Shown: one piece after another, positions 25,692 to 32,541 of the stretch | Layout of the letters: each line of letters starts with the position of its first letter | Position numbering within the stretch: position 1 is the stretch's first letter | From: Competibacter_A sp002352125 | GTDB taxonomy: Bacteria; Pseudomonadota; Gammaproteobacteria; Competibacterales; Competibacteraceae | Length of the DNA: 64,000 nt | Assembly (NCBI GenBank): GCA_035441325.1 | Contig: DAOROA010000016.1 | Span: 14,590 to 78,589, forward strand | Direction: 5' to 3' | Notes under the pieces: model-generated | Database searches by the model: none | What the model was told of the DNA's origin: nothing | The model's input: the letters and a program-made list of their open reading frames with translations, nothing else | Program-made: the position numbers and the translations under genes

Positions 25692-26962
25692 TGGCGAACA
25701 TCGACAATACGCTTCACTTACTCCAGCAAAGCGCAAATTCTCGCAATACTTGGATATGGGGAGCTGGAAATCAAGGACGTGGTCTATGCCAGATTTTGCA
25801 CTCACATCAAGTTCCTCTTGCAGGCTTTATCGACCGTGCCGCCAAGGAGGATAGCGAACAATTGATGGGCTTGCCGGTACAGACGCCTGCCATCATAAAC
25901 ACAGCGGATTTCAAAGAAAAAAACTTTGTTATCATCGCTTCATATTTCTTCGAAGCGGAGATTGCAAATGAATTGAAGTTGGCTGGCCTATCGGAACAAC
26001 AGGATTTTTTAAGCTATACTCAACTTAAGCCTAATGATTATTCAATTGATGTTTCCGGTACCTGCAACCTGAAATGTATTTCCTGCCCTCGTGCCACCCG
26101 CTCTCCATCTGAGCGTAAACTGGGCTTCATGCCATTGGAGACTTTTCGGCGCATTCTCGATAAAATTGTGACAGAAAGCCCGTTTGTCGGTAATGTTCAG
26201 CTTTATCAGTGGGGTGAGCCAACCCTGCATCCACAATTGCCTGAAATGATCTCCTATGCCCACGAAAAAGGGGTTCGTTGTGCAATTTCCAGCAATTTGA
26301 ATGTAAAAGTAGATTATGCTCGTATCATGGCGGCGAAGCCGGAATGGCTTCGTATTTCGGCCTCTGGTTGGGGAAAAGATTATGAAGTGACCCATACGAA
26401 GGGGCGTTGGCCGGTTTTCTTGAAAAATTTGCGAGAAATTTCGCGGCTTCGCCAGGAATACTATCCAGAAATGAAGGTGGAGGTTTATTACCATCTTTAC
26501 AAGCATAGCGTGGGTGATGGACTCACACGCTTTCGCTTTTTGTGCGATGAACTGGGTTTTTCCCTGCATCCCATCTATGCTTATCTGGTATCACTGGATG
26601 ACGTGCTGGCTTACTGCGAGGGTAGTCCTTTACCTGAACCTGCCCGCAAAGCAGCCAATTTGTTGCTGCTCGATCTCGACAAAGGTATCGAGATCGCCCG
26701 CCGCTATGCTCACCTGCCCTGCGATGCGCTGCGCTGTATTAATATCAATTGGGATGCTTCGGTCAGCAATTGCATGATGTACTACTATCCGGAAGCCAAC
26801 GTTGTCGCATCGAATTATTTGACCACTCCCCTGAGCGAAATTCAAAGTCGGCGTTACGCTTCCGATTTATGCCGGCGTTGTGGAAGTCACGGTATTCATC
26901 AATATTGCAGTTCCTATGCCCGACTTGATACAGGTATTCCCATCATAGCGGAATCCCTATGA
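25688..26962 (+). CDS. Radical SAM/SPASM-like protein with N-terminal Rossmann-like domain (copy 3)
   Basis: A 424-residue third paralog, beginning in an ATGA overlap with copy 2. The N-terminal domain has TWIWGAGNQGRGLCQIL (the best GxGxxG-like loop of the three), FIDRAAKEDSEQLMGLPV and NFVIIASYF. The cluster cysteines are C126, C130 and C133 (CNLKCISC), then YQWGEPTLHPQLPEMISY. C-terminal cysteines are LPCDALRC, VSNCMMYYY and LCRRCGSHGIHQYC. Its stop overlaps the next glycosyltransferase start, so the three enzymes and the glycosyltransferase are translationally coupled. Confidence 0.82.
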   Translation: MMANIDNTLHLLQQSANSRNTWIWGAGNQGRGLCQILHSHQVPLAGFIDRAAKEDSEQLMGLPVQTPAIINTADFKEKNFVIIASYFFEAEIANELKLAGLSEQQDFLSYTQLKPNDYSIDVSGTCNLKCISCPRATRSPSERKLGFMPLETFRRILDKIVTESPFVGNVQLYQWGEPTLHPQLPEMISYAHEKGVRCAISSNLNVKVDYARIMAAKPEWLRISASGWGKDYEVTHTKGRWPVFLKNLREISRLRQEYYPEMKVEVYYHLYKHSVGDGLTRFRFLCDELGFSLHPIYAYLVSLDDVLAYCEGSPLPEPARKAANLLLLDLDKGIEIARRYAHLPCDALRCININWDASVSNCMMYYYPEANVVASNYLTTPLSEIQSRRYASDLCRRCGSHGIHQYCSSYARLDTGIPIIAESL

Positions 26963-28323
26963 TTCAGAAAACTCCTCGCTCTCCTTGGCGCATTCTTCAC
27001 CTCGCTCCCCATTACGGTGGCGGCGTGGGAACGGTGGTGCGGGCATTGATTGCAGAGAGCCAGAAGCAGACCGGTTTCCAGCACACGCTGGCCTGTCTTG
27101 AATATTGCAATGATCGGATGAAAGAATGGGCGGCTGGCGAGAATGTCAGGACAGTGGGCGATTTGTGGGGCCAGAACCAACTTGTTCGCGAACTTTTAGC
27201 CGACGCCGATATCGTCCATTTTCATTGGTGGCAGCATCCTCTGTTGAATGCTCTGATGCACCAACGGGATTTACCACCTTTTCGCTGCGTGCTGTGGAGT
27301 CATGTCAACGGTCATTATCCGCCTCAGAATTTTCCATCGGGATTGGTGGACTATCCTGACGTATTCGTTTTGGCGACTCCTTGGAGCTTGGAAGCGCCGG
27401 CCCTGATCGAGCCGCTGGCCAATGGCAGGGCAGATATTCGCATTATCCAGAGTAGTGCGGGCATACCAATCATCCCCGAAAGCGTTCCGCGAGCGGATGA
27501 TTCCTTTCGGATAGGCTACGTTGGGACCGTCGATGCCGCCAAAATACATACCAATTTTATCCAGCTTTGTTTGGCGGCCGAGTTGCCCGATGCGCGATTC
27601 ATCGTGGCCGGTGGCCCCAGTCACGACGTTTTGAGGCGGCAAGTGGCTGCAGTGAGCGCAGCGGATCGTTTCGATATCTTGGGTCCCGTCGATGACGTGC
27701 CGCAACTTATGGCGACACTCGACGTTTTCGGTTATCCCCTCAATGCTCAACATTATGGAACGGGCGAACAGGTATTGCTGGAGGCTATGGCCGCCGGTGC
27801 GGTGCCCGTCGTGCTCGATACGGGTTGCGAGCGCCATATCATTCAGGATGGTCGAACCGGTCTGGTTTGCGCCAATGAGCAAGAGTACGTTGCAGCCTTG
27901 CGTCGACTCTACGCAGATCGACAATGGTTGGAAACTTTGTCGCGGGAAGCGCGCATTTCGGTTTCGCAGCGATTTTCCATACAGAGTACGGTTATCGCGT
28001 GGCACGAGCTTTATAGGCATGCTAGCAAATTGCCGCGTCGGCCCCATTTTTTTTGCGATGTGAGCGGTCCCACTGGCTTCTCGCCCGCGTTGAATCTGTT
28101 GCTGAGCGCTTGGTGGGGTACAGACGCCGGCAAAGCTCTACATGGCCTGATAACCGATGGACCTTGGGCGTGGGCCGACCAAATCCGACAATTGCCGGTC
28201 GCCTGTTTTTCGAATACTCGTGGTTCACCATTTCATTATCAATATTGTTTTCCCGATGACGCGCAGCTCGCAGGCCTTTGCCACACGATGAGCAAAGTGC
28301 TCCATTCCATCACGCCGATCTGA
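26959..28323 (+). CDS. GT4-type glycosyltransferase
   Basis: GT-B fold glycosyltransferase, 454 residues. The N-terminus has the glycine loop LHLAPHYGGGVGTVVRAL. The C-terminal nucleotide-sugar half has IGYVGTVDAAK, FIVAGGPSHD and the GT4 signature around EQVLLEAMAAGAVPVVLD, with the catalytic Glu residues. About 100 extra C-terminal residues (from RRPHFFCDVSGPTG onward) are not part of a standard GT4. The donor and acceptor are unknown. It starts within the stop of the third radical SAM gene, suggesting transfer of the sugar modified there. Confidence 0.85.
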   Translation: MIQKTPRSPWRILHLAPHYGGGVGTVVRALIAESQKQTGFQHTLACLEYCNDRMKEWAAGENVRTVGDLWGQNQLVRELLADADIVHFHWWQHPLLNALMHQRDLPPFRCVLWSHVNGHYPPQNFPSGLVDYPDVFVLATPWSLEAPALIEPLANGRADIRIIQSSAGIPIIPESVPRADDSFRIGYVGTVDAAKIHTNFIQLCLAAELPDARFIVAGGPSHDVLRRQVAAVSAADRFDILGPVDDVPQLMATLDVFGYPLNAQHYGTGEQVLLEAMAAGAVPVVLDTGCERHIIQDGRTGLVCANEQEYVAALRRLYADRQWLETLSREARISVSQRFSIQSTVIAWHELYRHASKLPRRPHFFCDVSGPTGFSPALNLLLSAWWGTDAGKALHGLITDGPWAWADQIRQLPVACFSNTRGSPFHYQYCFPDDAQLAGLCHTMSKVLHSITPI

Positions 28324-28366
28324 TATTCCTCATTACCCACATCGACCTTGACCAGACGGAGCCAAT

Positions 28367-29788
28367 ATGAAAGTTTTACTCATCGCCCCTATCAAATTAA
28401 GTGGCCTCAAGGATTCGAAGGGAACTATTCCAGTACCCTTGTTGTATTTGGCAGCCGCACTGCGTCAACATGGCCACGAACCTCATGTGCTTGATTTGTC
28501 GGTTGGCAAATCAGGGAAAGATGGATATTCGGCCGATTATTACATTGAAGAAGTGCTAGCCAGCATCGCGGAGATCAAGCCGGATTTTGTTGGGATAAAT
28601 TGCTTTACGACCCTGCACTTTCCGGTGGTGTTAAAAATCGCGGAAGCGATCCGGGCAGTACAATCCGATCTCCCCATCGCGACCGGAGGCGCTCATCCCA
28701 GCCTTTTTGCCAGCGAAATTCTCAATAACAGTGATGCCTTCGACTTTGTCGCGATCGGTGAGGCGGAAGAAAGCATCGTCGAATTAGTTCGTGCGCTCGC
28801 CGAAGATAATTTGGAAAATCTTGACCATGTTCAATCACTAGCTTTTCGGCGTGATAACGAGATCAGAATTACCTCCCGTCGAAATTATTTTACTGATTTG
28901 GATCAATTGCCCGAAGCTGCATGGGATCTTATTTCTTTTTCGGATTATTATGTCGATCTTTCCAGTTGGTATAATCCGAAAGGGCTAAAGTTTAACCTCT
29001 CTGTCCCTATTTTATCCTCGCGCAGTTGTCCTTTTACCTGTAATTTTTGCGCTATATATACCACTATGGGGCGCAAGATCAGGCTACGCTCTCCACAAAA
29101 AGTAGTGGATGAAATCGAAAAGCTGCATCAACAGCGAGGCCAGAATTACTTTGGTTTCATCGATGACAATGTCAATATCAATCGCAAGCATATTCTCGCA
29201 ATCTGCAACGAAATCGTGCGCCGTGGCCTCAACATTCAATGGGAAACAACCTGTGGTACTTATCTGGCCGCGTTAGATGATGAGGTCATCAGCGCAATGG
29301 GATCGGCTGGTTGTGTTTTTGTCCGCCTGCCGATTGAGCATGGCAACGATAAAATGCGAACCTTGGTTGGGAAAAAGCTGTCTCGTGACAAGATTTATTC
29401 GGTGGCGGATTCGCTGAAGCGTCACGGTATGTTCACCAGTAGCATGTTTATCATGGGGTTTCCGGAAGATACCGCAGAAACCTTAGAAGACACTCGACGC
29501 ATGATTGAGGATTTGGAACTGGACCTAAACTACGTTTTTAACATTATTCCATTTCCTGGCACCAAAGTTTTTGAGCAAGCCCAGAAGGATAATCTTTTCT
29601 TGGATTCCTTTAGGCCAGATGAACTGTGGAAGGGAGGTATCAATCTCGATCCAGTTCAGGATGAAGCGAGGTTTTTCATTAAACCTTACCAAATGACTAT
29701 GGATGAATTACGTTATTATCGAAAGGTGTTCGATGGGCTACAATTCAAGAGCGCCAAGGCCCGCTTGCTCAATAAAATGGCTGCTTAA
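28367..29788 (+). CDS. B12-binding-type radical SAM protein
   Basis: A 473-residue class B-like radical SAM protein. The N-terminal ~140 residues have the cobalamin-binding-domain fold pattern (MKVLLIAPIKLSG, DFVGINCFTTLHFPVVLKIA, PIATGGAHPS, DFVAIGEAEES). The DxHxxG motif for base-off cobalamin is not visible. The radical SAM cluster is C221, C225, C228 (CPFTCNFC), followed by FGFIDDNVNINRKH and ETTCGTYLAALDDEV. Such proteins perform methylations or ring rearrangements, and the reaction here is unknown. It is separated by 43 bases from the GT4 gene and its stop overlaps the next methyltransferase start. Confidence 0.85.
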   Translation: MKVLLIAPIKLSGLKDSKGTIPVPLLYLAAALRQHGHEPHVLDLSVGKSGKDGYSADYYIEEVLASIAEIKPDFVGINCFTTLHFPVVLKIAEAIRAVQSDLPIATGGAHPSLFASEILNNSDAFDFVAIGEAEESIVELVRALAEDNLENLDHVQSLAFRRDNEIRITSRRNYFTDLDQLPEAAWDLISFSDYYVDLSSWYNPKGLKFNLSVPILSSRSCPFTCNFCAIYTTMGRKIRLRSPQKVVDEIEKLHQQRGQNYFGFIDDNVNINRKHILAICNEIVRRGLNIQWETTCGTYLAALDDEVISAMGSAGCVFVRLPIEHGNDKMRTLVGKKLSRDKIYSVADSLKRHGMFTSSMFIMGFPEDTAETLEDTRRMIEDLELDLNYVFNIIPFPGTKVFEQAQKDNLFLDSFRPDELWKGGINLDPVQDEARFFIKPYQMTMDELRYYRKVFDGLQFKSAKARLLNKMAA

Positions 29789-30948
29789 TGAAGAAGTATT
29801 TGTCACAAAGGCTATGTCCATTATGTGGAGATAGGCATGGCTGGCTAATTCGCCCACTGCGTTATGCTCTGTTCGATGATTTGGGTTTTTCCGGAAATAG
29901 CCCATTGATTTCCTGCTCGTCCTGTGGGTTTGTTTTTAATGATCTAAGCGAAGGCTCCAGCGTGTTGGCCGCTTATTATAGCGGTCACGATCATTATTTG
30001 GTCTCAACAACCGCCGGTTCCGGTGGTAGTACACCAGCCGAGCGAACGCGTTATGATCGATTGCTGCAACGGCTCGATGAATGGCTTGAGCCTACCCAGA
30101 CCATTTTGGATGTCGGTTGCGGTAAGGCAGGATTTTTGCTGCATTTGCGAGAATGTGGATACAGCAGTTTGCTGGGCCTGGAAGCATCGACCGCCTGTCG
30201 CAATGTGGTCGCCAATGAAACGGGTTTGTCGGTGGTCGAGCGCATCGAGCAATTACCGAAGACCCCATCGGTTGTGGTCATCAGCCATGTCTTGGAACAT
30301 CTTTATGATCCACTCGGGTTTTTACGCGAATTAGTTCTATCCTCCACCTCGGATGCCGTTTTCTATCTTGAGATGCCAAACTCGTCGTCGTTACCCGATG
30401 CAGAGGTTCCATGGTCTTGGCTCTATTTTGAACATATCAACCACTTTGATCGGCCGCATCTGCTAGCTATGGCGCGACTAGCCGGATTGTCCCCCATTAT
30501 GGATGGCACATGGTCTTTTCAACCTGGTGAAGGAAACAAGACAGACTGCTTGTATGTCTTGTGTCGAAAGGGCACTTCCCGTGTGGATGAAATTAGGGAT
30601 ATCCAGTTAGCTGTTTGTCTCGACAATAGCCTATCCGATCAACCCATGCCCGAAACCAAAATCAAGTTAATTTTATCATCCAGGCATGATTTAGTTCTCT
30701 GGGGGCTATCGCAATATGCCATGCTGATTCTTGGTATGCATCCGGAAATTACGGATCGACTAGAAGGTATTCTTGATGCCTCTCCGGCAAAAATTGGTCG
30801 CCGGATACAAAATATTGTAGTGCAAAACTCTATGAATATTTCTAATGTACGGCAAAAGCTTATCCTGCTTCCTAAATCTAACTATACGGAAAATATGATA
30901 AATCAACTTGCCAGCCTTAACTATAAGAGCCAATACTTAATCATTTAA
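29788..30948 (+). CDS. SAM-dependent methyltransferase, sugar C-methyltransferase-like
   Basis: A 386-residue protein with three parts. An N-terminal zinc-finger-like domain has C10/C13 and C43/C46 (LCPLCGD and SCSSCGF). A class I methyltransferase core follows with ILDVGCGKAGFLLHL and VVVISHVLEHLYDP. A C-terminal Rossmann-like domain from about residue 300 shows LVLWGLSQYAMLILG and LEGILDASPAKIGR. This order matches sugar 3-C-methyltransferases of the TylCIII/NovU type (Methyltransf_13, _23 and _14 domains). Acting on CDP-4-keto-6-deoxyglucose it could give a branched sugar; that is inference. Confidence 0.8.
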   Translation: MKKYLSQRLCPLCGDRHGWLIRPLRYALFDDLGFSGNSPLISCSSCGFVFNDLSEGSSVLAAYYSGHDHYLVSTTAGSGGSTPAERTRYDRLLQRLDEWLEPTQTILDVGCGKAGFLLHLRECGYSSLLGLEASTACRNVVANETGLSVVERIEQLPKTPSVVVISHVLEHLYDPLGFLRELVLSSTSDAVFYLEMPNSSSLPDAEVPWSWLYFEHINHFDRPHLLAMARLAGLSPIMDGTWSFQPGEGNKTDCLYVLCRKGTSRVDEIRDIQLAVCLDNSLSDQPMPETKIKLILSSRHDLVLWGLSQYAMLILGMHPEITDRLEGILDASPAKIGRRIQNIVVQNSMNISNVRQKLILLPKSNYTENMINQLASLNYKSQYLII

Positions 30949-30964
30949 TTTAGAGGAGATTACT

Positions 30965-31696
30965 GTGAGTATTTATTTGGAAGATAGAGAAAGGGAAATT
31001 TTTAATAAACAAGCTTATTTGTTAGCTACATCCAGAGTAGATAGACCATTAATTTTTGATGTTGGAGCTAATCGAGGACAAAGTATAGTTCGCTATCGAG
31101 AGTTATTTAAAAATTGCCATATACATAGTTTTGAACCAATTCCTCATATTTTCGATATCTTGCGGCAATCATGGGGGGATGCAGAAGATGTTCAGCTTCA
31201 TTCTTTTGCGCTTGCTAGTAAAAATGAATGTAGACCTTTCCATATTATGCGGATACCGGAGATGAGCTCTTTGTTAGCTCCAGAGCCGTGGTTGCAAAAA
31301 TTGAGCCCAAATAAAAAATATGATTTTGATTTGATTAATGTCGAATGTCGGACACTTGATGAAATTTGCCATGATTTTAGAATTGAAAATATTGATGTGC
31401 TTAAAATAGATGTGCAGGGAGCTGAGTTGGATGTTCTTAAAGGGGGAACATCCTTATTAGAGGCGGGTTTGATTGGATTAATTTACTTGGAAGTAACTCT
31501 AGCCGATTCCTATGTAAATCAAATGAAATTGCGTGATTTATTGGAATTTTTAGAGCCGAATGGATATAAGCTTTGGGATATATTGCCATTTGTCTACACT
31601 GATGCAGAACGTGCTTGGACCGCGAACGCCATTTTTGTAAATTCAAAGATAGCTAAAGAAGTTGAATTAACGTCCAGACGCCAGAAGAGACTTTAA
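30965..31696 (+). CDS. FkbM family methyltransferase
   Basis: A 243-residue class I methyltransferase of the FkbM family, typically an O-methyltransferase of sugars or polyketides. IFDVGANRGQSIVRYRELF gives the SAM loop near residue 32, HSFEPIP follows, and IDVLKIDVQGAELDVLKGG near 141 is the family signature. It starts with GTG at 30965, behind an AGGAGA ribosome-binding site eight bases upstream. The gene is conspicuously AT-rich relative to the flanks, one of the strongest signs of foreign origin in the island. The acceptor is unknown. Confidence 0.87.
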   Translation: MSIYLEDREREIFNKQAYLLATSRVDRPLIFDVGANRGQSIVRYRELFKNCHIHSFEPIPHIFDILRQSWGDAEDVQLHSFALASKNECRPFHIMRIPEMSSLLAPEPWLQKLSPNKKYDFDLINVECRTLDEICHDFRIENIDVLKIDVQGAELDVLKGGTSLLEAGLIGLIYLEVTLADSYVNQMKLRDLLEFLEPNGYKLWDILPFVYTDAERAWTANAIFVNSKIAKEVELTSRRQKRL

Positions 31697-31697
31697 T

Positions 31698-32432
31698 ATG
31701 AATGATGATCATCAAGAATTTCTTAGGGAGCGCGTGGTGCGCATAGCGGCGTATCCGGATAATAGCGCTCTTACTGTTTCTGCTAATGCTTTTTTGTGTG
31801 AAAGTTTAGGTGCGCAATATTCATATAATTTTGATTGGCTTGGCCTGCCAATTATTCAATATCCGCAGGATTTGATAGCTTTACAGGAAATAATCTGGAA
31901 TACTCAACCCGATCTTATCATCGAAACTGGCATTGCTCGTGGAGGTTCTCTAATATTTCATGCCAGTATGCTGGAACTGTTGGGGAAAGACGGTCTCGTC
32001 GTTGGCATTGACATTGATTTGCGCCAACATAATCGTAAACGTATTTTAGCTCACCCCTTGGCTCACCGGATCAAGCTGTTCGATGGATCATCGATTGCGC
32101 CTGATATTATTGCCAATATCACAGCTTTGGCCAAAGATAAAAACTGTCTTTTAATCCTCGATTCTAATCATACCCATGAGCATGTCTTGGCTGAATTGAA
32201 TGCTTATACACCTTTTGTTGCTTTCGGCGGATACTGTGTGGTCTTTGACACCATCATCGAATGTATGCCTCCCGGTTATTATCAGGATCGTCCTTGGGAT
32301 CGAGGTAATAGCCCCGCCACAGCCGTAGCGCAATTTTTGAAAGATCATCCGGAATGGTTAGTCGATCAGTCTATTACAGATCGGCTTTTAGTCTCGGCGG
32401 CACATGGAGGATATCTAAAACGTGCCGGATAA
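31698..32432 (+). CDS. Cephalosporin hydroxylase (CmcI)-family methyltransferase-like protein
   Basis: A 244-residue member of the CmcI family (PF04989), now known mostly as SAM-dependent O-methyltransferases of sugars such as rhamnose. LIIETGIARGGSLIFHASM gives the SAM-binding loop near residue 75, GIDIDLRQHNR the acidic loop, LLILDSNHTHEHVLAEL the metal region near 152, and GGYCVVFDTIIE follows. It starts one base after the FkbM gene, so the two probably modify the same glycan. The hydroxylase name is historical, and hydroxylation is not implied. Confidence 0.83.
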   Translation: MNDDHQEFLRERVVRIAAYPDNSALTVSANAFLCESLGAQYSYNFDWLGLPIIQYPQDLIALQEIIWNTQPDLIIETGIARGGSLIFHASMLELLGKDGLVVGIDIDLRQHNRKRILAHPLAHRIKLFDGSSIAPDIIANITALAKDKNCLLILDSNHTHEHVLAELNAYTPFVAFGGYCVVFDTIIECMPPGYYQDRPWDRGNSPATAVAQFLKDHPEWLVDQSITDRLLVSAAHGGYLKRAG

Positions 32433-32541
32433 ATAATTATCAAAAAATTTTTGAGTTCGATGTTAAGAACAGTTGTTTATCATTTGATTTGATAATCAAA
32501 CTTGCCGTCATCAAAAAACTAAAACAGAGGGGCAGTGTCTT

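Noticed and set aside
31698..32432. Antibiotic (cephamycin) biosynthesis role for the CmcI-family protein
   Set aside because: No beta-lactam biosynthetic genes are present. The surroundings are sugar genes, and most family members are sugar methyltransferases.
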